A stretch of DNA of 64,000 bases from Chitinophagaceae bacterium UBA1946 (GTDB lineage Bacteria > Bacteroidota > Bacteroidia > Chitinophagales > Chitinophagaceae), in contig DDEU01000034.1 of assembly GCA_002336815.1 (NCBI GenBank), forward strand, positions 149,169 to 213,168, in the 5' to 3' direction. The notes beneath the pieces were generated by a model, which saw only the letters and a list, made by a program, of their open reading frames with translations, searched no databases and had not been told where the DNA came from. The position numbers and the translations under genes were made by a program. Below are positions 27,646 to 37,550 of the stretch, piece after piece (the stretch's first letter is position 1; every line of letters starts with the position of its first letter).

Positions 27646-30057
27646 TTACTCTGTCCGCAGGCTTTTCACAGGGTTGGCAACTGCCGCCCTGAATGCCTTA
27701 TACCCAACCGTTAGCCAGGCGATCAGTATAGAAGCGACTATAGCGATCACAAATACCCAGGCACCGATCTGTACCCGGTACACAAAGTTTTTTAGCCAGC
27801 TGTTCATCATGTACCAGGCAGCAGGCGCTGCCAGTATAAATGCTACCGTTACCAGGATGGTAAACTCTTTCGAGAACAGGTAAAGGATACTTTGTACGCT
27901 TGCACCCAATACTTTCCGGATGCCCACTTCTTTTGTTTTTTGCACTACCATAAAGGATATCAAACCATACAACCCGAGGCAACTGATAAAGATGGCGAGC
28001 AGCGCATATACTTTATACATCCTGCTCAGGCGTTCTTCCTGCTGGTAATATTTATTGATGTTGTCATCCAAAAAAGAAGCATTGTACACGTACTCCGGGT
28101 AATATTTATCCCAGATGGCTTTGAGCTCTTCAGAACTTTTTGCCAGGTTCCCGCTTGCCAATTTTATACCTGCGCCCTGGTAATATTGATGCCTTGGCAT
28201 TAGTACAATTGGTTGTACCGCATCCCGGAGTGATTGTTGTTTAAAATCTTTTACCACACCTACAACCGGCAGGGGTCTTCCGCCACCGAGGCGAAACATT
28301 TTCCCGATGGCTTCCTTTGGATCCTTTACACCCACTTTTTTTAAGAGCGTTTCGTTCACCACGTACTCACGGGCAGTATCGCTTTTTGCATAAAACCGGC
28401 CAGCCACCAATTTCAATCCGTAGGTATTTACATAATTCTCATCACCCATTTTTAACTGCACACTGAATTTCCTGTCTACCATGCTGTCAAAAGCGAAATT
28501 TGAATTCCAGGAATTGTCGCTGCTGGGTGCATCAAAGCCAAAGCTCACCTGCTTTACATCACTGCGGGCAAGCAGTGCATCCTTAAAGGCATCATGTCTC
28601 GACCTGCTGATGCTGTCAGAATTCATACTCAATAGCAGCACTGCATCCTTATTAAAACCTAAATCTGCATTTCTAATAAAATTCATTTGGCTGATAGCGA
28701 TCACTGTCGCAATGATGAAGATCTGTGAAAACGCAAACTGCAGTACGACCAACACCCGACGCAGCGAAACACTGCCGACCTTTGAAGTGTTGATCTTATT
28801 CTTGATGGCTTCTACGGGTTTAAAACGCCCCATGATAAAAGCGGGGTACAAACCCGACAATATAATGGTGATGAAGGTGATGGTAATGATAAAAAGCAGC
28901 GTGCCGGCATTGAATAAACTCAACTCGCTTTGTACCACCATAATATTTTTTACATAGGGCAGTGCCAGCCATGCAAGCACCGTAGCAATAATAGCGGCGA
29001 TCGATACAATGCTGGCAGTTTCAATGAACACCTGCACTTTGAGTTGCATTTTACTACCTCCCATCACTTTGCGGATGCCAACTTCCTTACTGCGTGTTAC
29101 TGCAAGTGCGGTAGAAAGATTTACAAAATTGATACAGGCCATCAGGATGATGAGCACACCGATAAAGGCAAGAGTATATAAAGATGTCTTGCTCGTTATA
29201 TGGTCGCCGTTTGTACCAAAGCGTTCATCAAAATGAATATTTTTTAAAGGGTGCAAAAAGTGGGTTCGTTTGGTGGCCTTGTTCTCTGTATTGTATTTTT
29301 TTTCAAACAAACCCAGTTGCTGATCAAGCGACGCAATGTTCGTTGCAGGGGGCAGGTACACATATACCTGATGATTGCTGGTGTTGGAACCCCAGTCGTT
29401 CAGCGGCCAGCCGTGGCCATCCTGTGCTACAAAACCTGCATAAGAAGTAACGATCTTAAAGGGAAAGTCACTGTTGTCGGGTACGTCTTCAAACACACCT
29501 GCTACCTGCAGGTCGTATTCAGCATTGTCGTTCACAATTCTTTTTCCAACAGCATCTTTCCAGTTACCAAAGTATTTTTCTGCCATCGACCTGCAGAGCA
29601 CCACCATGTTCACATCCTTTAATACGGCCGCACTGCCAGTCAAAAATTTTACTTCAAAAAGATCAAGCATTTCCGGTTCTGCATAAAACACGCCCTGGTC
29701 TTCCCGGAATTTTTTATTGCTGCTGCCATCTGCTCCTTTCACCGTGATCTGAACTCCATAGTCCTGCATCAGTTGTGCAAAACGGTATTGAGGAAAATCC
29801 TGCCGGAGGAATTTGGTTGCAGGAAATGGAACACCGTTGGTAAAATGTTCGCCGTCTTCATCTATATCCTTTGTTACTACCTGGTAGATATTGTTGTAGC
29901 CTTTTAAGTGTTTATTATGGCTGTATTCAAACTGTATCACCAAAAAAACGATGATACAGGCTGCGATGGCCACTGCTAAACCCAGTATATTGATGGTGGC
30001 ATGTTTGCGGTGGCGCAGTAAGTTGCGGAAGGCTGTTTTGAAATAAGTCTGTATCAT
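27646..30057 (-). CDS. MacB-type fused 8-TM permease, array copy 7 (first gene of its own sigma-54 unit)
   Basis: 803 residues from ATG 30057 (MIQTYFKTAFRNLLRHRKH). An in-frame ATG at 30102 would run through the sigma-54 promoter at 30087-30101, so it is rejected. Coupling motifs KEVGIRKVMGGS (324-335) and KEVGIRKVLGAS (709-720). First periplasmic domain includes QVAGVFEDVPDNSDFPFKIV; second has PVVGVVKDFKQQSLRDAVQPIVL and YNASFLDDNINKYYQQEERLSR. Ends NPVKSLRTE. It is the only permease in the array preceded by a promoter, paired operators and an upstream terminator, so it heads the unit copy 7 to copy 1. The predicted leader is about 18 nt. Confidence 0.94.
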   Translation of the reverse strand: MIQTYFKTAFRNLLRHRKHATINILGLAVAIAACIIVFLVIQFEYSHNKHLKGYNNIYQVVTKDIDEDGEHFTNGVPFPATKFLRQDFPQYRFAQLMQDYGVQITVKGADGSSNKKFREDQGVFYAEPEMLDLFEVKFLTGSAAVLKDVNMVVLCRSMAEKYFGNWKDAVGKRIVNDNAEYDLQVAGVFEDVPDNSDFPFKIVTSYAGFVAQDGHGWPLNDWGSNTSNHQVYVYLPPATNIASLDQQLGLFEKKYNTENKATKRTHFLHPLKNIHFDERFGTNGDHITSKTSLYTLAFIGVLIILMACINFVNLSTALAVTRSKEVGIRKVMGGSKMQLKVQVFIETASIVSIAAIIATVLAWLALPYVKNIMVVQSELSLFNAGTLLFIITITFITIILSGLYPAFIMGRFKPVEAIKNKINTSKVGSVSLRRVLVVLQFAFSQIFIIATVIAISQMNFIRNADLGFNKDAVLLLSMNSDSISRSRHDAFKDALLARSDVKQVSFGFDAPSSDNSWNSNFAFDSMVDRKFSVQLKMGDENYVNTYGLKLVAGRFYAKSDTAREYVVNETLLKKVGVKDPKEAIGKMFRLGGGRPLPVVGVVKDFKQQSLRDAVQPIVLMPRHQYYQGAGIKLASGNLAKSSEELKAIWDKYYPEYVYNASFLDDNINKYYQQEERLSRMYKVYALLAIFISCLGLYGLISFMVVQKTKEVGIRKVLGASVQSILYLFSKEFTILVTVAFILAAPAAWYMMNSWLKNFVYRVQIGAWVFVIAIVASILIAWLTVGYKAFRAAVANPVKSLRTE

Positions 30058-30086
30058 GGCGCAAATATTTTTACCCCGGGTAAAAC

Positions 30087-30101
30087 TCAACAGCCGTGCC
30101 A
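30087..30101 (-). promoter_or_regulatory. Sigma-54 type promoter for array copy 7
   Basis: Minus strand reads TGGCACGGCTGTTGA: a perfect -24 element TGGCACG, N4, then TTGA in place of TTGC. Predicted start near 30075. The operators begin 50 bp further upstream. Confidence 0.75.
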
Positions 30102-30107
30102 CTATTA

Positions 30108-30130
30108 AAACCCTTTACAGCAAAGGGTTT
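30108..30130 (-). terminator. Hairpin terminator between operators and promoter of copy 7
   Basis: Perfect 9-bp stem AAACCCTTT / AAAGGGTTT around a five-base loop, followed on the coding strand by a further T and AATAG. It lies after the end of copy 8 and before the copy 7 promoter, and would stop read-through from upstream. Confidence 0.55.
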
Positions 30131-30151
30131 CATACGCTTTCAAATTAAAAG

Positions 30152-30189
30152 TGTACGAAAACGAACAGTTGCCTGTTTGATTCCGTACA
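30152..30189 (-). promoter_or_regulatory. Paired operator (activator) sites upstream of array copy 7
   Basis: Plus strand TGTACGAAAACGAACA (30152-30167) and TGTTTGATTCCGTACA (30174-30189), starts 22 bp apart. The first differs by a single base from the first site upstream of ATPase 1. Together they fit TGTnYG-N4-CGnACA. Confidence 0.7.
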
Positions 30190-30210
30190 CAGTACAATTT
30201 TTACAGGCGA

Positions 30211-32547
30211 TCATTCCGTCCTTAAATTTTTAGAAGGGGTTGCCCGGGCGGCCCATGCAGATTGAAAACCAACGGTAGCTGCAGCAATCAATACCGAAAC
30301 GATCCCCGTTGCCAACAGTATCCACCAATGTACATTGATCCTGTAAGCGAAATTTTGCACGGCAGCATTCATCAGCAACCAGGCTAAGGGCGAGGCGATC
30401 AGCACGGCTATCAGAACAAGCTTAATAAAATCCCGGGTAACTAGCCAGGTAAGTGTGGCAGCGCCTGCGCCAAGTACTTTCCTGATAGATATCTCCTTTT
30501 GCCTTGTTGTTACCATAAAAATTCCGAGGCCCAACAAGCCCAGGCAGGCTATGAACATGCTGACCAATGAAAACACTGTTGCAAGCGTGATGGATACCAT
30601 TGCGCCTTTAAATTTTTTGGCGTAGTCTTCTTTTCCAAATTGAAGTTCCGTGATATATCCACGATTGTATTTTCGTAAGATATCATTGACAGCACTTATA
30701 TCGGCATTGCTGCTACCAGGATGCAAACGCATATTGATGAAGGAGCCACTGTTACTGCCACGAATAACCAGGGGGTTGATGGCATGGCCCGGGTAATCGT
30801 TCACAAAATCTTTTACTACCCCTACGATCGTGCAATTGGTTCCGCTTTCCTGGAGTTGCTTCCCGATCACATCATGGTTACCGAGTAGTTTGAATGCTGT
30901 TTCATTGATCACACAGGAGGCAGTATCTCCTGCAAAATGATCGGTATCAACGTCCCGTCCTGCAAGCAAAGTAAGTCCACCGGTTTTTACCATGTTCGCA
31001 TTCGATGTGATCAATTGAAACTGGTCAGCAGATGCGGTTCCATTCCATGCCAACCCGTTGGTTATACCAATACTGCCCGTAATTAAGCCATTTGTCTTAT
31101 TCATGGAAACGATCTTTCCGCTATTCACCAGGTCCTGCTGCAATGCCACAAAATTCTTCTGCAACTCAGCAGTGAGCGGATGAAAGACAAGTTCATCTTT
31201 TACAAAACCAGTTTCCCGGTTGGTCACAAAATGTGTTTGTTTGATGATCACATAAGAGTAGTTGATCATTACAATCGAAACTACAAACTGCAGTACCACC
31301 AATACTTTGCGTGGGGTAAGCATGGCATACCTGCTGTTCACTGTCTTCTTCAATCCTTTGATGGCTTTAAAAGAAGAAAGGTAAAAGGCAGGATAACTGC
31401 CTGCCAGCAAACCGGTGAATGATACAAAGCCCAGCGCTGATATCCAAAAGAGCAATGAACGGTAATCTATTGTCAATTGCTTTTCAGTAAGACTGTTAAA
31501 GAAGGGCAATAACAATGCTGCGATCAATAGTGCGATAGCACCGGCAATGAGCGATAACAGTATCGACTCTGCAATAAACTGGATCATCAGCTGCAACTTA
31601 CCGGCACCGGCAATTTTTCTTACCCCAACTTCTTTTGTACGTTGTTCTCCACGTGCTGTACTAAGGTTCATGAAATTGATACTACCAATGAGTAACAGCA
31701 TCAACACAACTAAAAAAAGTAATCGCACAACAGTGATCCCACCACCTGCAGGCATCCCATTTTTAAAGTCGCCGTACAGAAATGTTTTGCTGAATGGATA
31801 TAGAAAGACCTTTGTATGCAAATTATTTTCAGCATGCCGGCTGATGACATCGCTGATCTTTTTATTGACAGCTTCCACATCGGTCCTTGCATCCAGTTCA
31901 ACGTAGGCAGCCGTTTCACCTGTTGTCCAGGATGGAGCATTTGTAACCGCCGCTTTTCTCCAGGGCAATAAAAATTCAAAATGAAACTGCGTATTGGACG
32001 GAAGATCACGAAGGATACCCGTTACTGTAAAATTATCTCCATTAAGCTGTACTGTTTGGTACATCGGGTCGCTGCCGCTGAAAAGTTTTTTCGCCAGGGT
32101 GTTCGTTATCAGCACAGCATGTTCATCGTTCAATGCATTCGCTGCATTCCCTTTTTCCAGCGGGAAACTAAACATGGATAAAAAAGAAGGATCGATGATA
32201 CTACCTGTAGCTGCCAGTTTTATTGCTGCTGTTGCGATGATCTTATCGGTTCCAAGTACTCTTGCCGAAGCTTTCACTTCCGGCTGGTCTTTTAGCAAGC
32301 CAGGCGCCAGTGCGGCAGGAACCAGTTCTGAAGTTTCAATACTTCCATTATGCAGCTTGTTTTGATAAACCTTATATAGCACATTGCTCTTAGTGTGAAA
32401 CTGGTCAATACTTAACGTGTGCTGTATCCACAACAATAGCAGGATGGCGCCGGCCATTGCCAATGACAATCCCGAGATGGTGATTGCAGAATACAGCTTG
32501 TTTCTGCAGAGGTTGCGCCAGGCCGTTTTAAAATAATTCTTTATCAT
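30211..32547 (-). CDS. MacB-type fused 8-TM permease, array copy 8 (shortest)
   Basis: 778 residues, the shortest copy, starting MIKNYFKTAWRNLCRNKLYS. Coupling motifs KEVGVRKIAGAG (305-316) and KEISIRKVLGAG (684-695), the latter with Ser in place of Gly. First periplasmic domain has TVTGILRDLPSNTQFHFEFLLP; second has TIVGVVKDFVNDYPGHAINP. The NFMNLSTARGEQRTKEVG stretch groups it with copies 2, 9 and 13. The C-terminus reads TPSKNLRTE instead of NPVKSLRTE. Only 6 bp separate it from copy 9, the tightest junction of the array. A hairpin terminator lies 81 bp past its stop codon. Confidence 0.94.
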   Translation of the reverse strand: MIKNYFKTAWRNLCRNKLYSAITISGLSLAMAGAILLLLWIQHTLSIDQFHTKSNVLYKVYQNKLHNGSIETSELVPAALAPGLLKDQPEVKASARVLGTDKIIATAAIKLAATGSIIDPSFLSMFSFPLEKGNAANALNDEHAVLITNTLAKKLFSGSDPMYQTVQLNGDNFTVTGILRDLPSNTQFHFEFLLPWRKAAVTNAPSWTTGETAAYVELDARTDVEAVNKKISDVISRHAENNLHTKVFLYPFSKTFLYGDFKNGMPAGGGITVVRLLFLVVLMLLLIGSINFMNLSTARGEQRTKEVGVRKIAGAGKLQLMIQFIAESILLSLIAGAIALLIAALLLPFFNSLTEKQLTIDYRSLLFWISALGFVSFTGLLAGSYPAFYLSSFKAIKGLKKTVNSRYAMLTPRKVLVVLQFVVSIVMINYSYVIIKQTHFVTNRETGFVKDELVFHPLTAELQKNFVALQQDLVNSGKIVSMNKTNGLITGSIGITNGLAWNGTASADQFQLITSNANMVKTGGLTLLAGRDVDTDHFAGDTASCVINETAFKLLGNHDVIGKQLQESGTNCTIVGVVKDFVNDYPGHAINPLVIRGSNSGSFINMRLHPGSSNADISAVNDILRKYNRGYITELQFGKEDYAKKFKGAMVSITLATVFSLVSMFIACLGLLGLGIFMVTTRQKEISIRKVLGAGAATLTWLVTRDFIKLVLIAVLIASPLAWLLMNAAVQNFAYRINVHWWILLATGIVSVLIAAATVGFQSAWAARATPSKNLRTE

Positions 32548-32553
32548 AAACTT

Positions 32554-34938
32554 TTACTCTGTTCTGAGACTGTTCACCGGGTTGGCAAAAGCTGACTTAA
32601 TTGCCTGGAAGCTTACCGTTAATGCAGTTAGCAACACGATCACTGCAAAAGCAACCAGGAAAACGGTGGCGCCGATGTTTATTTTATATGCAAACCCATC
32701 CAGCCAGTTTTTCATTGCCCACCAGGCTAGCGGGAATGCGATTAGTACGGCGATCAGCACCAATTTAAAAAAGTCTTTCGATAACAAATACATCACACTT
32801 GCAGCCGAAGCGCCCAGCACTTTGCGGATACCGATCTCTTTTGTTCTTACTTCTGCATTAAAAGTTGCCAGGCCAAACAGGCCAAGACAGGAGATCAAAA
32901 TAGCAAGTCCTGCAAAATATTTTGACAATGCAGCCACCCTTTGTTCCGATACATACAATGCCTGGTAAGCATGATCAAGAAATTTAAAATTAAAAGGATA
33001 ACCGGGATTATAAGTTTTATAAAAATGCTCCAGTTTTGCAAGTGTTTCTTTTTCTTTGCCCGCTGCAAGTTTCGCCATCACAAGCGTGGTCCTGGAAGGA
33101 TCATAGCGAAATACCATCGGGGCAATTTGCTCATGCAGCGATGCGATGTGAAAATCTTTTACTACACCGGCGATCTCCATATCCTGGTTCCACATTTTTA
33201 CTTTTGTTCCAACAGCATTTTTTAAGCCCATCACTTTTATAGCAGCTTCATTAAAAATCAACTTCGTAGAATCAGCCCCAAATTGTTTTGAAAAAAACCT
33301 TCCTTCTTTTGCCTGTATGCCAAGCGTTTCAAACATATCGTAATCTACATTTCTTACCACGAAATTTACCAGGTCTTTTTCTGTCTTTCCCGGCCAGTCA
33401 ATTCCGTAAGTAGTGCCGTTATTGCCATTTTGTACAGCACTTTGCGAAGCTGCTGTTGCATTTACAATGCCGGGCAATTGTTTGAGTTCGTCCAAAAATG
33501 CACGGGTATTGTTTGTAACAATCCCTTCCTTGTCAAACTGTATCACGTTCGCTCTGTCATACCCAAGGCTTTTGGTTTGCAGGTAATTCATCTGCTGGTA
33601 AATGATGATCACGGCCACGATCAATACCAGTGACACCATGAACTGGAATACGACCAATCCTTTTCTTGCCAGCAATTCCGCCACTGAATTTTTGATCTTT
33701 CCTTTTAATATGGCCACCGGTTTAAAACCGGAAAGATAAAAGGCGGGATAACTTCCGGAGATGATGCCGGTTAGCAATATAACGCCAAGGAGGATGGCAA
33801 TAGAAATTGCGTTGAACTGCAATTGAATCTCCTTCCCTGTAAGTTGATTGAAGGTTGGCAGGAACAGCAATACGATCACCAATGCTATCAACAAAGACAA
33901 CAGGCTTATAAAAACCGATTCTGTTAGAAATTGCAGGATCAATGCCTGGCGGGTAGAGCCGACAGCTTTTTTAATGCCTACTTCTTTTAACCTGCGGGAA
34001 GCCCTGGCAGTTGAAAGATTCATGAAATTGATACAGGCGATCGCCAGTATGAACAGGGCAATCACTGAAAATAATTTTACGTACCCGATCCTTCCACCGA
34101 CCGGTACCCCATTTTCAAAATTGCCATGGAGATAGGCGGAAGAATACCGGCGTGTAAAAAGTGAAAACTGCGTATCCTCCCGGTATTTTTTTACAAAGTC
34201 TTTTATCTTGGTATCAAATGCAGTTACATTGGTTCCGGGTTTCAAAACCAGGTAAGTAGAAGGCCCTTCGTTATTCCAGCTTTGGCCATTCTTCCAGAGC
34301 TCGTTGATGAACAGGTCGTAGGTCAATACAAAATCAAATTTCATTGAATTGTCTGAAGGCAAGGCCGCAAATACGCCGGCTACCTGCACCTGCCCTTTAG
34401 CCATACCAGCTACTTCCCAGTCCATCGTTTTACCGGCTGCATTTTCAACCGAGCCATACAGGTTCTTTGCCAGTGCTTCCGAGATCACCACTCCATTTTT
34501 TTCAGCCAATACCTTTTGCGGCAAGCCATTTAATAATGGAAAAGAGAACACATCAAAGAAGTTACTGCCAGCAAACATACCCGAAGCTTTCAGGTTTTTA
34601 TCGGGTGTTTTTACATTGAAAAGAAAGCCTTCTTTTTCAAGATTCATTACCGGTACGGCAGCTTCCACTTCAGGCAGGTCTTTCAGCATAGAGGCTGCAA
34701 GTAAACCCTGTGTAGCTTCATGCACGATCACATTGTTATTTTCTTTGCTCAATTCCATCACCTGGTAAAGGCGACTGTCCTTTGCATGAAAATGATCAAA
34801 GTGCATTTCATCATTTACCCACAGGTAAATCAGCAGCGTACAGGCGAGACCAGTAGAGAGACCGGCAAGATTTATAAAGAACGAAGCCTTGTGTTTTTGA
34901 AGATTTCGAAATGTTATGAGCAGGTTATGTTTGAACAT
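32554..34938 (-). CDS. MacB-type fused 8-TM permease, array copy 9
   Basis: 794 residues starting MFKHNLLITFRNLQKHKASF. Coupling motifs KEVGIKKAVGST (318-329; Lys replaces the usual Arg) and KEIGIRKVLGAS (700-711). First periplasmic domain has QVAGVFAALPSDNSMKFDFVL; second has EIAGVVKDFHIASLHEQIAPMVF and FNFKFLDHAYQALYVSEQRVAAL. ACINFMNLSTARASRR ties it to copies 2, 8 and 13. Ends with a small variation, NPVNSLRTE. Directly followed by copy 8 after 6 bp, so both are surely on one transcript; copy 10 lies 67 bp upstream. Confidence 0.94.
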   Translation of the reverse strand: MFKHNLLITFRNLQKHKASFFINLAGLSTGLACTLLIYLWVNDEMHFDHFHAKDSRLYQVMELSKENNNVIVHEATQGLLAASMLKDLPEVEAAVPVMNLEKEGFLFNVKTPDKNLKASGMFAGSNFFDVFSFPLLNGLPQKVLAEKNGVVISEALAKNLYGSVENAAGKTMDWEVAGMAKGQVQVAGVFAALPSDNSMKFDFVLTYDLFINELWKNGQSWNNEGPSTYLVLKPGTNVTAFDTKIKDFVKKYREDTQFSLFTRRYSSAYLHGNFENGVPVGGRIGYVKLFSVIALFILAIACINFMNLSTARASRRLKEVGIKKAVGSTRQALILQFLTESVFISLLSLLIALVIVLLFLPTFNQLTGKEIQLQFNAISIAILLGVILLTGIISGSYPAFYLSGFKPVAILKGKIKNSVAELLARKGLVVFQFMVSLVLIVAVIIIYQQMNYLQTKSLGYDRANVIQFDKEGIVTNNTRAFLDELKQLPGIVNATAASQSAVQNGNNGTTYGIDWPGKTEKDLVNFVVRNVDYDMFETLGIQAKEGRFFSKQFGADSTKLIFNEAAIKVMGLKNAVGTKVKMWNQDMEIAGVVKDFHIASLHEQIAPMVFRYDPSRTTLVMAKLAAGKEKETLAKLEHFYKTYNPGYPFNFKFLDHAYQALYVSEQRVAALSKYFAGLAILISCLGLFGLATFNAEVRTKEIGIRKVLGASAASVMYLLSKDFFKLVLIAVLIAFPLAWWAMKNWLDGFAYKINIGATVFLVAFAVIVLLTALTVSFQAIKSAFANPVNSLRTE

Positions 34939-35005
34939 GGCTGATGATTAATAATTTGAAAAATAGTGTATTGAAAACAGGTCGGATCTTCTGTGCCAGG
35001 TTCCG

Positions 35006-37465
35006 TTATTCTGTTCTTAAACTTTTTACAGGATTGACCACTGCTGCTTTAAATGCCTGCAGACTGATTGTAGCTACCGCTATCAGCAACGCCAATATTC
35101 CGGCTGCTAAAAAGATCCAGCCATTGATGGGAATGCGGTAAGCAAAATCTTTTAACCATCCATTCATGATCAACCAGGCAAGCGGTGAGGCGATCACAAA
35201 TGCCAGCAGCACGAGTTTGATAAAATCTTTTGAAAGCAGCAGCACAATATTTACAACACTGGCACCAAGCACTTTTCGTACACCAATTTCTTTTGTCCGC
35301 TGCACCGTGGCAAACAACGACAGGCCCATTAAACCGATGCTGGCAATTAAAATGGCAAAGCAGGCGAAAATGGAAAATACTTTTCCAAAAAGTTCATCAT
35401 CCCTGTACTGCTCATTGAATTTGTCGTTCAGGAAATAATAGTCAAATATATTTCCAGGGAAAAAGGCATCGTATTTTGCCCGGATGGCGGCCATCGTTTT
35501 ATCAAGATCTTTTGTAGTTACTTTTACCGAAACAGGATTGAAGCTGCCGTACGTTGGAAGGATCAATGTTGGTTCCATGGCATAGCGCAAAGACTTTTGA
35601 TGGAAGTCTTCTACAACACCCACTACATCCCAGTTACTTCCAAAGAGGGCAACGGGCTTGCCCAGTGCGTCTTCGTCGTTCTTAAAGCCCAGCAGCTTTG
35701 TGGCAGCGCTTGTAAGTATGATGCTATGCAGTTTTGTAAAGTCGGTATTATAATCGCCCGCTGAAAAAGTTCTTCCGGCCTTCAGCTTCATTCCATACAA
35801 TTCGATAAAACCAAGACCAGCTCCCATATTGCGGAGCGTAAAATGCTCATTGGAACTGCTGTCTGCCCGGTGTACATCAAAGGCCCGTGGAAATTCATTG
35901 CCAGGCACATTGTTGGAACTTGATGCGCCCGTTACCGATGCGATCGATTTTAAGGATTCGGCAAAACCATTCGCTTTGTTGATAAACGTTGAATCAAAAT
36001 TTGTAAGCTGCGGTGGTTTTACAACAAGTATTTGTGAGATATCCATTCCAAGATTTTGCCTGTTTAAAAATTTTACCTGGCGGTATATCACAAATGAACC
36101 GATCACCAGCGCAATGGTGACTGCAAACTGTGCCACCACGAGTATTTTACGAAGTGTAATGCCCCGGTTGGAACTGGTGTATTTTCCTTTTAAAACAAGG
36201 ATCGGTTTAAAAGATGATAACACAAAGGCAGGATAAAAACCTGCGATGAATATGCCTGCTGTTACAAGCAGTAACAACGCTGCCGTGATATTATAGCCGC
36301 TTAATCCTTTTTGAAAAAGGTAGCTCAACGACAACTGTTGATGAACAAGATCATTAAATGTATTTTGAAACAGTACTACTATCAATACAGCCATCAATAG
36401 TGCAAACAGGTTTAACAGCAATGATTCTGTAAGAAATTGTTTTATCAACTGTTGTTTGCTGGCGCCGGATACTTTTCGCACACCTACTTCTTTGGCTCTT
36501 TCCAAAGATTTGGCGGTAGTAAGGTTGATGTAATTTACCCAGGCAATGATGATGATAAGAGCCGCAATGATCAGTAAGCCCCATACAACGGTTGCACTGC
36601 CTGTGTTCCCGATCTCGTATTCAAAATCAGAGTACAGGTGTGCTTTGGAAAGCGGCTGCAGGTGAAACTTTTCATCGCTGCCCGAAATTTTATTTCCCTG
36701 GAAATGGCGCTGGCTGAAAGCATCCAGTTTTGCCTCAAGCATTTTTGGATCGGTTCCCTTTTTTAGCTGGATATAGTGCCAGAAATCTGAATCCGTAAAA
36801 TCATAGTCGGCCTGTTGGTACGGCCTTGGCCCGGAAAGTATGGTGGTATAGGAAGCCAGCATATCAAATGAAAGATGAGAGTTTCCGGGAACATCTTTCA
36901 TAACAGCACTAATCTTGTAAGGCACCGAATCGGTCATCATGGTGATCGTCTTGCCAACCACCGGCGTGAAATCATTTCCGGCAATCTTGAATATTTTACG
37001 GGCGGTGCTTTCAGAAAGAATTACTGTGTATGGATCTTTCAAAGCAGCAGCCCGGCCGCCCGTGGTGAATGCATAAGAGAACATCTGCAGGAACGAATTG
37101 TCAACTGCCAGAACCGTTTCCTCTGTAACAGGTTTACCATCCAGCTTGATGATCGTTTTGCCAAAAGGCATGATACGGGCATGATCGATCACTTCAGGAT
37201 AATCATCCTGCAAAGCTTTGCCAATAGCAGAATAGGTAATGGTGCCGTGTTGTATCAATTTGCCGTTTTGGTAACGGTCGTTCACCACCCGGTAAATGTC
37301 GGGGGCATTTTTGTTGAACTGGTCAAAGCTTAACTGGAAACTAACATATTGCAATATCAACAAGCAGGCAGCCATGCCAAGAGACAAACCAGTTATATTG
37401 ATCAGCGAAAATATTTTGTGCTTCACCAGGTTGCGCCAGGCAATGCGGAAATAGTTTTTTATCAT
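35006..37465 (-). CDS. MacB-type fused 8-TM permease, array copy 10 (longest)
   Basis: 819 residues, the longest copy, starting MIKNYFRIAWRNLVKHKIFS. Coupling motifs KEVGVRKVSGAS (325-336) and KEIGVRKVLGAS (725-736). First periplasmic domain has KISAVMKDVPGNSHLSFDMLASY; second has DVVGVVEDFHQKSLRYAMEPTL and FDYYFLNDKFNEQYRDDELFG. TM2 region AWVNYINLTTAKSLERAKEVG differs from the more usual ACINFMNLSTAR. Ends NPVKSLRTE. A T-rich inverted-repeat spacer (37480-37550) separates it from copy 11. Confidence 0.94.
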   Translation of the reverse strand: MIKNYFRIAWRNLVKHKIFSLINITGLSLGMAACLLILQYVSFQLSFDQFNKNAPDIYRVVNDRYQNGKLIQHGTITYSAIGKALQDDYPEVIDHARIMPFGKTIIKLDGKPVTEETVLAVDNSFLQMFSYAFTTGGRAAALKDPYTVILSESTARKIFKIAGNDFTPVVGKTITMMTDSVPYKISAVMKDVPGNSHLSFDMLASYTTILSGPRPYQQADYDFTDSDFWHYIQLKKGTDPKMLEAKLDAFSQRHFQGNKISGSDEKFHLQPLSKAHLYSDFEYEIGNTGSATVVWGLLIIAALIIIIAWVNYINLTTAKSLERAKEVGVRKVSGASKQQLIKQFLTESLLLNLFALLMAVLIVVLFQNTFNDLVHQQLSLSYLFQKGLSGYNITAALLLLVTAGIFIAGFYPAFVLSSFKPILVLKGKYTSSNRGITLRKILVVAQFAVTIALVIGSFVIYRQVKFLNRQNLGMDISQILVVKPPQLTNFDSTFINKANGFAESLKSIASVTGASSSNNVPGNEFPRAFDVHRADSSSNEHFTLRNMGAGLGFIELYGMKLKAGRTFSAGDYNTDFTKLHSIILTSAATKLLGFKNDEDALGKPVALFGSNWDVVGVVEDFHQKSLRYAMEPTLILPTYGSFNPVSVKVTTKDLDKTMAAIRAKYDAFFPGNIFDYYFLNDKFNEQYRDDELFGKVFSIFACFAILIASIGLMGLSLFATVQRTKEIGVRKVLGASVVNIVLLLSKDFIKLVLLAFVIASPLAWLIMNGWLKDFAYRIPINGWIFLAAGILALLIAVATISLQAFKAAVVNPVKSLRTE

Positions 37466-37475
37466 GAGTTATTAA

Positions 37476-37550
37476 TTAAAAAGTAAAAAATCAAAAGTCA
37501 AAAAAAAAGGCTCTTTTAAACACACGCTTTTTATTTTAGATTTTGAATTT
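37476..37550. repeat. A/T-rich inverted repeat between array copies 10 and 11
   Basis: ATTAAAAAGTAAAAAATCAAAA and AGTCAAAAAAAAAGGC (from about 37477) face TTTTTATTTTAGATTTTGAA (from about 37528). The left arm is nearly identical to that between copies 3 and 4, about 17 kb away. Confidence 0.55.
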
